In this document: one piece after another, positions 19,753 to 27,743 of the stretch
Numbering within the stretch: position 1 is the stretch's first letter
Layout of the letters: the number at the start of each line of letters is the position of its first letter
Source: Pseudohalocynthiibacter aestuariivivens
GTDB lineage: Bacteria; Pseudomonadota; Alphaproteobacteria; Rhodobacterales; Rhodobacteraceae
Direction: 5' to 3'
DNA: 64,000 bases
Assembly: GCF_011040495.1 (NCBI RefSeq)
Contig: NZ_CP049037.1
Coordinates: 1,674,001-1,738,000, forward strand
Made by a program: the position numbers and the translations under genes
The notes under the pieces: generated by a model
What the model was told of the DNA's origin: nothing
Database searches by the model: none
Seen by the model: only the letters and a program-made list of their open reading frames with translations

Positions 19753-20064
19753 TTTCTACGGAAATCCCGATAGTTTCCTAAGCGCCTGATAGGGAATTAC
19801 TATTTCGGATTTCAACACATCCCATCCTGACCAAATCGAAATGGTAACGAAAACACCCTTTACGCATCGGTTTTGGCAGGAGAGATATTTGTTTCCCCTA
19901 TAATACAATAACTTGCTGGGATTTCAGGTATTGTGGTGAAAGCTTCGAACAAAATCGCGTAGTTTTTGTATCTTATGCGATCGTGCGACAAGAACTGATT
20001 GAGGCAGTGAACTCATTGTCGCGCCGGATCGGTCATTGGTAGAAACACAGAGGGGAGATACGCG
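19753..20064. other. AT-rich intergenic region between tRNA-Thr and the acyl-CoA dehydrogenase operon
   Basis: No gene is visible in these 312 bases and the AT content is clearly above the flanks. A perfect TATAAT is at 19899-19904; the nearest -35-like TTGGCA (19873-19878) is 20 bases away, longer than the usual 17, so the promoter is only tentative. No copy of the tRNA 3' end was noticed in the region. Confidence 0.5.
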
Positions 20065-20178
20065 ATGAGGACTGAAGCGCAAACTGCTATCGTCGACGCG
20101 GACGACATGCGCGACAATCCGATGCTGAACGGTCAAACGCACCGCTTGGATGACACAATACGAATGGCCCCGCGATGA
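20065..20178 (+). CDS. 37-aa leader-type ORF overlapping the acyl-CoA dehydrogenase start
   Basis: An ATG at 20065 with a strong AGAGGGGAG ribosome binding site opens a 37-codon frame whose TGA (20176-20178) overlaps the ATG of the acyl-CoA dehydrogenase (ATGA, 20175-20178). The dehydrogenase ATG itself has no Shine-Dalgarno sequence, so this frame probably delivers ribosomes to it by translational coupling. The peptide is hydrophilic with many Asp, Arg and Met residues (for example VDADDMRDNPMLNGQTHR) and has no run of one regulatory amino acid. It may be a true small protein, a coupling leader, or the 3' end of a lost gene. Confidence 0.55.
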   Translation: MRTEAQTAIVDADDMRDNPMLNGQTHRLDDTIRMAPR

Positions 20179-21365
20179 ACCTTTTTCTGAATGAAACAGA
20201 TCTATCTGAACGCACGCAAGAAATCGCAATCAGGGTAGAGACCTTTGTCCGCAAGACAGTCACACTCTACGAGAATGACCCGCGCCTCGATTCGCACGGA
20301 CCCTCTGACGAACTTTCGCTCGAGCTAAAGAACCTCGCCCGCAAGGCTGGTGTATTGACGCCGCATATCCTGCCGGACGGCAGCCACCTGACACATCGCG
20401 AAACCGCCGCCGTCTTGATCCGAACTGGCCTGTCACCGCTGGGACCGCTGGCTTGCAACACTGCGGCCCCGGACGAAGGTAACATGTATCTGCTGGGCAA
20501 GATTGCCTCGCCTGAGATCAGGGAACGCTTCCTTGATCCGATTGTAAAAGGCGAAAAACGGTCGGCATTCTTTATGACCGAACCGGCAGAGGATGGCGGC
20601 GCGGGTTCAGACCCGTCGATGATGCTGACCACCTGCGCGCCGGACGGGAACCATTGGGTCATCAACGGTCAAAAGGCCTATATCACCGGTGCCGAAGGGG
20701 CGGGCGTCGGTATCGTTATGGCCAAATCCGATGATGGTGCCTGCATGTTCATCGTCGACCTGCCCGACCCCGCGATCAGGATCGACCGTATCCTCGACAC
20801 GATCGACAGCTCGATGCCCGGCGGCCACGCCATTGTCACCATCGACAATCTGCGCGTATCGGCTGACCAGATGCTGGGGCAAAGCGGCGAAGGGTTTCAA
20901 TACGCGCAGATCCGTCTGGCCCCTGCGCGCCTGACGCATTGCATGCGCTGGCTGGGCACCTGTATCCGCGCGAATGAGATTGCCACCAACTATGCCAACA
21001 AGCGTTCGGCATTCGGTCGGCTTCTGATTGATCACGAAGGCGTCGGTTTCATGCTCGCCGAGAACCTCATTGACCTGAAACAGGCCGAACTGATGATTAA
21101 CTGGTGCGCGGATATCCTCGACTCCGGCGATCCCGGCGGGGCACAAAGCTCGATGGCCAAGATCGCAGTCAGCGAGGCGCTGATGCGCGTGGCCGATCGC
21201 TGCGTGCAATGCATGGGGGGGCAAGGTGTGACAGCAGACACGATTGTTGCGCAGGTGTTTCGCGAGGTGCGCGCCTTTCGCATTTATGATGGTCCTACCG
21301 AAGTGCATAAATGGTCATTGGCGAAGAAGATCAAACGCCATTGGAAGACGAGTCAGGAGATGTGA
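20175..21365 (+). CDS. Acyl-CoA dehydrogenase, ACAD10/11 type
   Basis: The 396-aa flavoprotein has the acyl-CoA dehydrogenase fold: a helical N-terminal domain, the FFMTEPAEDGGAGSDPS FAD/substrate block, the WVINGQKAYITGA middle strand region, and the C-terminal ANKRSAFGR and CMGGQGVTAD helices. Near the end YDGPTEVHKW has Asp where most acyl-CoA dehydrogenases have the catalytic Glu (EGTxE), as I recall for the ACAD10/ACAD11 branch, which handles 4-hydroxy or long/branched acyl-CoAs. The phosphotransferase gene two bases downstream supports this: in animals the kinase-like and dehydrogenase domains are fused. The exact substrate is unknown. Confidence 0.87.
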   Translation: MNLFLNETDLSERTQEIAIRVETFVRKTVTLYENDPRLDSHGPSDELSLELKNLARKAGVLTPHILPDGSHLTHRETAAVLIRTGLSPLGPLACNTAAPDEGNMYLLGKIASPEIRERFLDPIVKGEKRSAFFMTEPAEDGGAGSDPSMMLTTCAPDGNHWVINGQKAYITGAEGAGVGIVMAKSDDGACMFIVDLPDPAIRIDRILDTIDSSMPGGHAIVTIDNLRVSADQMLGQSGEGFQYAQIRLAPARLTHCMRWLGTCIRANEIATNYANKRSAFGRLLIDHEGVGFMLAENLIDLKQAELMINWCADILDSGDPGGAQSSMAKIAVSEALMRVADRCVQCMGGQGVTADTIVAQVFREVRAFRIYDGPTEVHKWSLAKKIKRHWKTSQEM

Positions 21366-21367
21366 CC

Positions 21368-22438
21368 ATGCCCGATGCGGTATCCGATGCAGCGAACCAA
21401 GGTACCATGGACGTACGCGACGGGTTTGCCCTCGATACTGCGGCGCTGACGCGCTGGATGCAGCAGAATGTAGACGGGTTCGAGGGACCGATTGACCTCT
21501 TGCAGTTCAAAGGCGGTCAGTCGAACCCGACCTATAAGATCGTTACGCCAAGCGCCTCCTATGTTCTGCGCCGCAAGCCGCTCGGCCACTTGGCAAAAGG
21601 TGCGCATGCCGTCGATCGCGAAGCCAGAATACTTTCTGCGCTGGGTCCGGCAGGTTTTCCAGTGGCCAAGCTGCATGGCCTCTGCACTGATGATGCCGTA
21701 CTGGGCAGCTGGTTTTACGTCATGAGTATGGTCGAAGGTCGTATCTTCTGGGATGCAACATTCAACGCCGTTCCGGTGACGGACCGCAGGACGTATTTCT
21801 CGGCGATGAACACGACGATAGCAAACTTGCACTGTCTGGATCCCTGCGCCGTCGGCCTTGGGGACTTTGGCCACCATGGTAACTACTTCGAGCGTCAGAT
21901 CGGGCGCTGGACCAAAAGCTATGATATGGACAAGGACGCAGGCCGAGATGCCGACATGGACGCGTTGATCGAATGGTTGCCAGACGCGATACCACAGGGC
22001 GACGAAGTGTCGATCGTGCATGGTGATTTTCGCTGTGACAATCTGATTTTCCACCCACATGAGCCACGAATTCTGGCTGTGCTCGACTGGGAGTTGTCGA
22101 CGCTGGGCCATCCGCTCGCGGATTTTGCCTATCATTCGATGATGTACAGGATGCCGCCCGACATCGTGGCGGGTCTGGGTGGGGCGAACCCAGCCGAGTT
22201 AGGCCTGCCAACCGAAGCAGAATATATCGCAGAATATTGCAAGAATACCGGTCGCGGCGATATCCCGAACTACGATTTCTATATCGCCTTCAACTTCTTT
22301 CGGCTTGCGGCAATTTTTCATGGGATCAAGGGCCGGGTCGCTCGCGGGTCGGCAGCCTCACTTCATGCAGAGGCGCGGGTGGCAGCCTATCCCCGTCTGG
22401 TCAAACTGGCGTTGGATGCCGCAGACGCGTGCAAATGA
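21368..22438 (+). CDS. Phosphotransferase family protein (APH/ACAD10-like kinase)
   Basis: The 356-aa protein is an aminoglycoside-phosphotransferase-fold kinase. It has LLQFKGGQSNPTYKI (nucleotide loop), YVLRRKPLG (ATP-binding Lys), the Brenner-type catalytic motif VHGDFRCDNLIFH, and LAVLDWELSTLG with the metal-binding Asp. The ATG at 21368 follows AGGAGA by seven bases and comes two bases after the dehydrogenase stop. In mammalian ACAD10/11 a similar kinase phosphorylates 4-hydroxyacyl-CoA before elimination by the dehydrogenase domain; the bacterial pair is likely to act in the same way. This is inference from the family and pairing, not from a substrate-specific residue. Confidence 0.87.
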   Translation: MPDAVSDAANQGTMDVRDGFALDTAALTRWMQQNVDGFEGPIDLLQFKGGQSNPTYKIVTPSASYVLRRKPLGHLAKGAHAVDREARILSALGPAGFPVAKLHGLCTDDAVLGSWFYVMSMVEGRIFWDATFNAVPVTDRRTYFSAMNTTIANLHCLDPCAVGLGDFGHHGNYFERQIGRWTKSYDMDKDAGRDADMDALIEWLPDAIPQGDEVSIVHGDFRCDNLIFHPHEPRILAVLDWELSTLGHPLADFAYHSMMYRMPPDIVAGLGGANPAELGLPTEAEYIAEYCKNTGRGDIPNYDFYIAFNFFRLAAIFHGIKGRVARGSAASLHAEARVAAYPRLVKLALDAADACK

Positions 22439-22480
22439 CCGCTGGCGCACCGCAACTGGCAGAACAGTTTCGTCACAGCG

Positions 22481-23305
22481 CTAGCCGTCCAGAAATTCTG
22501 TGATCATGCCGCCGACTTGTGCGCGGCGCGAATACATCAGCAGGTGCCCGGCATTATAGACCTTGAAGTCGGCCCGCGGCAGCAACGTCGCCAACAGCAT
22601 CTGGTTGGCAATCGGAATAAGTGTATCCAGCGCGCCGCCGATGATCTGCGTCGGTGTGGTCAGACTGCCAAGCCACGGGATGCTTGTCCATGAACACATC
22701 GCCTGTACCTGCGCACTGTACCCCTGATATGTCGGACGAATGGCATGTTTGGAGTATTCCCGAAACAACTCGGGGTGCATGATCGCCTCGCCGCCATACA
22801 TAAAGGGGCCGACAACATTACCATAGGCCTTGTTCAGATAACGCATCGGGAACATGATTTCGCTCAGCGCGATAGGTGAACCCCACCAACTGCCCAGCCC
22901 TCCCGCAGAGGTGATCGCCAGCACCAGCTTGCGCACACGATCCGGTAAATCATGGCTGATCTGCTGGGCCACAGCACCGCCCCATGAAATGCCCAGTATA
23001 TCGAATTCGGCAACGTCCAGCTTATCCAGTAGCCTGCGCAGCATGACGGCATGTTGCGGGATTGTCGTCACATCATCGGGAACCGTGGATTCACCGACGC
23101 CCGCTGCGTCATAGGCAATGATCGGGCGACCGGGGAACTCATGCATCAACGGGTACAGGATTTCGACCGACTGCCCCAGACCGTTGCAGATGACCAGCGG
23201 CACCCCCGTACAGTCCAGCCCCGCGCGATAGACCCGCAAGGTCACATCCCCGATAGGCAACAATTGGTATTGACCGTTTTTCGGCGCCTCATGGGTATCT
23301 TGCAC
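22481..23305 (-). CDS. phaZ: Intracellular poly(3-hydroxyalkanoate) depolymerase (alpha/beta hydrolase)
   Basis: The 274-aa alpha/beta hydrolase has the nucleophile elbow G105-I-S107-W-G in the block GISWGGAVAQQISHDLPDRVRKLVLA, very close to the Pseudomonas medium-chain PHA depolymerase PhaZ. Other matching stretches are LVICNGLGQSVEILYPL near residue 40, WTSIPWLGSL, the acid in GGALDTLIP (about 225) and the His in NAGHLLM (about 254). Translation starts at a GTG (23305) with GGAGG eight bases upstream. It is the last gene of the bkd-acd-phaC-phaZ run, 47 bp after phaC, so synthesis and mobilisation genes are on one transcript. Confidence 0.86.
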   Translation of the reverse strand: MQDTHEAPKNGQYQLLPIGDVTLRVYRAGLDCTGVPLVICNGLGQSVEILYPLMHEFPGRPIIAYDAAGVGESTVPDDVTTIPQHAVMLRRLLDKLDVAEFDILGISWGGAVAQQISHDLPDRVRKLVLAITSAGGLGSWWGSPIALSEIMFPMRYLNKAYGNVVGPFMYGGEAIMHPELFREYSKHAIRPTYQGYSAQVQAMCSWTSIPWLGSLTTPTQIIGGALDTLIPIANQMLLATLLPRADFKVYNAGHLLMYSRRAQVGGMITEFLDG

Positions 23306-23352
23306 GTAATAGGCCTCCGAACGTCGGGTCTGCGTCGCGTCTATGGGCTAGC

Positions 23353-25083
23353 TTATCCGTCCTGAGGCACGTCTTCTAGCACATAAGTTCCGGGCGCCGG
23401 GGCCAGTTCCGGATGGCTCTTGTTACCCAGCGCACGCGGTGCGTTGCGCTGATCCGCGCCGCTCGTCTGCTCCAGCCATGCTAGCCAATGCGGCCACCAG
23501 CTTCCCTCAGTGCGCTCTGCTGATGCCTGCCATGTATCCGCATCGCCCGAACGATCCCCCCCTGACAGGAAATTCCGGCGGTTTCGGTCCGGGTGGTTGA
23601 TGACCGTTCCGGAAACGTGGCCACCCGTGGTCAGGATAAATTCGGTCACGTTCGGCAATAGCCCGGTCGATGAATACGAGGTTTTCCACGGGACGATATG
23701 ATCGCCCGTCGCGGCGACAAAGCAGCAGGGCACGTCGATATTGGCGCAATCGACAGGTTGATCCAACAGGGTCAGTGCGCCCGGTTCTTTCAGTTTGTTG
23801 GCCTGATACATCTCGTCGACAAAAAATGAATACCACGGGGCCGGCATGTTCGAAGTGTCAGCATTCCAGTACAGGATATCAGAGGGCGGTGGAGTCTGGC
23901 CCTTCAGGTAATTGCCGACCACGAAACCCCAGATGCTTTCGTTCACATGCAACATCGCCATCGCCCGTGCAATATCGCGCCCCGGGGCCACACCCGCCGT
24001 GGCAAGCCGCTGCTTGTAGGCTTGGTTCTGCGCCGGATCAATGAACACCTCGACTTCGCCGGGGTCGCTGAAATCCAGCAGCGACGACAGGAACGTGGCC
24101 GAACCGACCAGCGATTTCTGCGCCTTTGGCATCACTGCCAATGCCGCCAGCAACAAAGTGCCGCCATTGCACCATGACAGAAGGTCGATCTGTTTGGTCC
24201 CGGCGATGTCGGCGGTCGCATCCATCGCGGTCATCACGCCTTTGGTGATGTAATCGTTCCAGTCATAGTCCCGCGTTTCGGCCCCGGCATTGCGCCACGA
24301 GATGACAAAAACCGAATTCCCCTGCTCCAGCAGATATCGCACCATCGACTTTCTTTCGTTGATGTCGAAGATGTAAAATTTGTTCACGCAGGGCGGCACG
24401 ATCAGAATCGGTGTGGTCCGCACCTTGGTCGTGGTCGGTGTGTACTGGATCAGCTCGATCAATTCGTTGCGATAGACGACGGCACCCGGGGTCATGGCCA
24501 GATTCTCGCCCAGCGCAAAAGTGGTTTCGTCGGTGGTGGTGATATAACCTTTTTCAAGGTCGGCCAGCATGTTGCGAACCCCGTCGACCAGACTTTGACC
24601 ATTGGTGTCCTTGGCCAGCTTCATCACCTCCGGGTTGGTCAACGCAAAATTGGAGGGCGATAGCCCGTCAGCGGTGACACGCGCGTAAAAGCTCAGCTTG
24701 CGCTGCTCGTGATCGGGCAGGCCAGCCTTGTCAGCGATATCCACCATCGCTTTGGCGGCCAGCTCGTAGGACTGGCGCAACAGGGGAAACGCCCCCACAC
24801 TCCACGCCTCATCGCCAAAGCGGCGGTCCTTACTAGGCTCCGCAACCGCATCGCCACGCAAACCGGACAGCCAGAGGTTGGTCATGTCGGACTGATAGCT
24901 GGACCATGCGTCGACCCACGCACCCCACGCATCGACATTTGGCACCATCATCATCTGCGCAGCATCGGACCAAGCCTTGGCGAAATCGGTCAGTTCGCCC
25001 TGTTCCATCCCCTTGAAAACCGGGTGCGACCGGGTCGCCTCGAGCATCGTTTCGGACAGCTTTTTCAGGATATCCTGATCCAT
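23353..25083 (-). CDS. phaC: Poly(3-hydroxyalkanoate) synthase
   Basis: The 576-aa protein has the PhaC N-terminal domain (about 40-210) and an alpha/beta hydrolase catalytic core. The nucleophile is C305 in LLSWCNGGTLL; the usual lipase-like box is G-x-C-x-G, and here the first Gly is Ser. The catalytic Asp should be in AATGDHIVPWKTSY and the His in TTGGHVSGTVINHP. The conserved VPPCVNKFYIFDI and SWRNAG segments are typical of class I/II synthases, and the length fits class I. It lies 32 bp past the acyl-CoA dehydrogenase gene and is followed by phaZ. No phasin or phaR gene is seen in the window. Confidence 0.93.
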   Translation of the reverse strand: MDQDILKKLSETMLEATRSHPVFKGMEQGELTDFAKAWSDAAQMMMVPNVDAWGAWVDAWSSYQSDMTNLWLSGLRGDAVAEPSKDRRFGDEAWSVGAFPLLRQSYELAAKAMVDIADKAGLPDHEQRKLSFYARVTADGLSPSNFALTNPEVMKLAKDTNGQSLVDGVRNMLADLEKGYITTTDETTFALGENLAMTPGAVVYRNELIELIQYTPTTTKVRTTPILIVPPCVNKFYIFDINERKSMVRYLLEQGNSVFVISWRNAGAETRDYDWNDYITKGVMTAMDATADIAGTKQIDLLSWCNGGTLLLAALAVMPKAQKSLVGSATFLSSLLDFSDPGEVEVFIDPAQNQAYKQRLATAGVAPGRDIARAMAMLHVNESIWGFVVGNYLKGQTPPPSDILYWNADTSNMPAPWYSFFVDEMYQANKLKEPGALTLLDQPVDCANIDVPCCFVAATGDHIVPWKTSYSSTGLLPNVTEFILTTGGHVSGTVINHPDRNRRNFLSGGDRSGDADTWQASAERTEGSWWPHWLAWLEQTSGADQRNAPRALGNKSHPELAPAPGTYVLEDVPQDG

Positions 25084-25115
25084 CGGTCTTCTCCTTTTCC
25101 TCGATATGTTCCCGC

Positions 25116-26261
25116 TCAGCCGCGCTCGGCCAGCAATTGCCGCGAAACAATCAGGTGCATGATCTCATTGGTGCCCTCAAGGATCTGATGCACCCGTAGA
25201 TCACGTACCAGTTTTTCCATGCCGTAATCGGCCAGATAGCCATAGCCACCATGCAGTTGTAGCGCATCATTGGCGACCTGAAAGGCCGCGTCAGTCACAA
25301 ATGTCTTGGCCATCGCGCAGTATTTCGTGGCATCGGGGGTCTTGTGGTCCAGCTTCCATGCGGCCTGCCGCAGGAATACGCGGGCCGATTGCAGCTTGAT
25401 CTCCATCGCCGCCAGCCGGAATTGCAGCGCCTGAAACTGATCGATCGTCTTGCCGAATGCCTTGCGCTCACCCGTGTAGTCCAGCGCCGCCTTTAGCGCC
25501 GCCTGCGCCCCGCCCAGAGCGCTGGCCGCGATGTTCAGCCGTCCGCCGTCCAACCCGGCCATGGCATAGGTGAACCCCCGGCCCTCTTCGCCCACCAGAT
25601 TGGCAGCGGGGATCACACAATCGTCGAACTGTACCTGCGCGGTCGGCTGTGCTTTCCAGCCCATCTTGCGCTCCAACGCGCCAAAGCTAAGGCCCTTGGT
25701 GCCTGCCTCGATCAACACTGCCGAAATGCCGCGCGGTCCGGCATCTCCCGTGCGAACCATCGTCAGGTATACGTCCGAGTAACTGCCGCCGGATATAAAC
25801 GCCTTTGTGCCGTTCAGCTTGTAGCCGTCATTCGTACGCTCGGCCCGCGTGCGCAGCGCGGCGGCGTCTGACCCCGATCCCGGTTCTGTCAGACAATAAG
25901 AGAACACCTTGTCCATGCTGCACAGCTTCGGCAGCCATTCTGCCTTAGTCTCTTCCGACCCGAACTTGTCGATCATGCCACCGCACATGTTGTGAATCGA
26001 CAGCATCGACGCAACCGCCGGGCAGGCCATGCTGAGCGCCTCGAACACCAATGTGGCATCCAGTCGGGTTAGACCGGAACCACCGTGTTCTTCTGAGACA
26101 TAAACACCACCCAGCCCCAATTCTGCAACGCGAGGCCACAGGTCCTTGGGGATGGTACCCTGCTCTTCCCACTCCAGAGCAAAGGGCGCAATATGCTGCT
26201 GCCCGAATTCATACGCCATCTCGAAAATGGCATTCTGTTCTTCTGTTGGTGCAAAATCCAT
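25116..26261 (-). CDS. Acyl-CoA dehydrogenase, probably isobutyryl-CoA dehydrogenase
   Basis: The 381-aa flavoprotein has the full set of acyl-CoA dehydrogenase signatures: YCLTEPGSGSDAAAL, YKLNGTKAFISGG, GERKAFGKTIDQFQ and QLHGGYGYLADYGMEKLVRDLRVHQILEGTNEIM with the catalytic Glu of the EGTNE motif. The sequence style (SIHNMCGGMIDKFG, GRGFTYAMAGLDGGRLNIAA) is like ACAD8, which oxidises isobutyryl-CoA from valine. The operon with branched-chain keto acid dehydrogenase supports a branched substrate. 2-Methylbutyryl-CoA or a broader range cannot be excluded. It is 34 bp after the lpd gene. Confidence 0.87.
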   Translation of the reverse strand: MDFAPTEEQNAIFEMAYEFGQQHIAPFALEWEEQGTIPKDLWPRVAELGLGGVYVSEEHGGSGLTRLDATLVFEALSMACPAVASMLSIHNMCGGMIDKFGSEETKAEWLPKLCSMDKVFSYCLTEPGSGSDAAALRTRAERTNDGYKLNGTKAFISGGSYSDVYLTMVRTGDAGPRGISAVLIEAGTKGLSFGALERKMGWKAQPTAQVQFDDCVIPAANLVGEEGRGFTYAMAGLDGGRLNIAASALGGAQAALKAALDYTGERKAFGKTIDQFQALQFRLAAMEIKLQSARVFLRQAAWKLDHKTPDATKYCAMAKTFVTDAAFQVANDALQLHGGYGYLADYGMEKLVRDLRVHQILEGTNEIMHLIVSRQLLAERG

Positions 26262-26295
26262 GACGTCCGCCTTTCGGTCCGTTCAGATGGTGGTG

Positions 26296-27741
26296 TCAGA
26301 TGTGAATGGCATGCCCCAGCGCCTTTAGCGCGGCTTCCTGAAAGCCTTCGCTTTGCGTCGGATGGGCATGAATCGTACCTGCAATGTCTTCCAGTCGCGC
26401 GCCCATTTCGATGGCCAGCGCGAACACCGCCGCCAGTTCTGAAATACCGCCCCCCGTCGCCTGAATACCGAGGATCACATGATCACTGGCGCGGGCGACG
26501 ACGCGGATGAAACCGTTTTCATTCTCCATCGTCATGGCACGCCCATTGGCGGTAAAGGGAAACTTGCCGATCATGATCTCGCGATTCAGAACCGTGTCCT
26601 CCTCGGGCGTGAAGCCCGGTGACACGATGTCATGCCCCAGCGCGCGTGCCTGATCCGGCGACAGACCTACGGTGACAATCTCGGGATCGGTGAAACACAC
26701 GGCCGGGATACACTGCTTGTCCCATGCGTGCGGTCCGCCCGCCACGATTTCTGCGGTCATCTCGCCTTGCGCAATTGCACGATGCGCCAGCATCGGCTCT
26801 CCGGTCACGTCACCGATGGCATAAACGTCGCGCATCGAGGTCTGGCACCGGTCGTCGATACTGATGAACGGACCGTTCATCTTCAGCGCCAGTTCCTCTA
26901 GGCCGCAATCCTCTGTGCGCGCCTTGCGCCCGACAGCGACCATAACCTTGTCAAAGGGCAGTTCAGAGGTTTCGCCACCGTCCAGCGTAACCCGCAGTTT
27001 GTCTTTCTTACCGTTCAGACCTTCGGCCTTGGCGTTCAGCATCACGGTAACGCCCAGCGCGGCAAGCCGATCAGCCACGGGTTTGGTCAATTCGCTGTCA
27101 TATTGCGGCAGGATGCGCGCAGCAAACTCGACCACCGTCACCTCTGCGCCCAGCTTGGCCATTGCGGTGCCGATCTCCAGCCCGATATAGCCGCCGCCGA
27201 CCACGATCAGCCGTTTGGGCACCGATGTCAGCGCCAGCGCCCCCGTCGAAGAGATGACGTCTCCGCCAAACGGCAGCGCGGGGATCTCGAACGGCACGGA
27301 CCCGGTTGCGATCACGATTTTCTCCGCATGGATCAGTTGCTCGCCCAGATCTGTCTTGACGATCACCGATTTTCCATCGCGGAACCGCGCGTGGCCAACG
27401 ATTGCGCGCACCTTGGCACGCTTCAGCAAGGCACCAACGCCACCATTCAGCCGCGCGACAATGCCATCCTTCCACGCGATTGTTTTAGCGAGGTCGATTT
27501 CGGGCTTTTGCACCGAAATTCCCAGCACGTTATCGCCGTTGAATTGGGTGGCGTGAGAAAACTCCTCAGCCGCGTGAATCAGCGCCTTGGATGGGATGCA
27601 GCCAACGTTCAGACAAGTGCCGCCATGCGCCTTGCCCTCGACGATGATGGTGTCGACACCTAGTTGGCCTGCACGAATGGCGCAGACATAGCCGCCGGGG
27701 CCGGAGCCGATCACCAGCAATTTGCAATTCAGTTCTTCCAT
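26296..27741 (-). CDS. lpd: Dihydrolipoyl dehydrogenase (E3 of branched-chain keto acid dehydrogenase)
   Basis: E3 reoxidises the lipoyl groups of the E2 core and passes electrons to NAD. The 481-aa protein has the FAD site VIGSGPGGYVCAIRAGQLG, the redox disulfide GGTCLNVGCIPSK, the NAD-binding VVGGGYIGLEIG and the C-terminal dimer motif HAHPTQSEGFQEA with the His-Glu pair. I start it at the ATG at 27741, because GGAGG sits seven bases upstream within the last E2 codons; a TTG two codons earlier overlaps the E2 stop and is less likely. The operon position marks it as the complex-specific E3. Confidence 0.95.
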   Translation of the reverse strand: MEELNCKLLVIGSGPGGYVCAIRAGQLGVDTIIVEGKAHGGTCLNVGCIPSKALIHAAEEFSHATQFNGDNVLGISVQKPEIDLAKTIAWKDGIVARLNGGVGALLKRAKVRAIVGHARFRDGKSVIVKTDLGEQLIHAEKIVIATGSVPFEIPALPFGGDVISSTGALALTSVPKRLIVVGGGYIGLEIGTAMAKLGAEVTVVEFAARILPQYDSELTKPVADRLAALGVTVMLNAKAEGLNGKKDKLRVTLDGGETSELPFDKVMVAVGRKARTEDCGLEELALKMNGPFISIDDRCQTSMRDVYAIGDVTGEPMLAHRAIAQGEMTAEIVAGGPHAWDKQCIPAVCFTDPEIVTVGLSPDQARALGHDIVSPGFTPEEDTVLNREIMIGKFPFTANGRAMTMENENGFIRVVARASDHVILGIQATGGGISELAAVFALAIEMGARLEDIAGTIHAHPTQSEGFQEAALKALGHAIHI

Positions 27742-27743
27742 GA

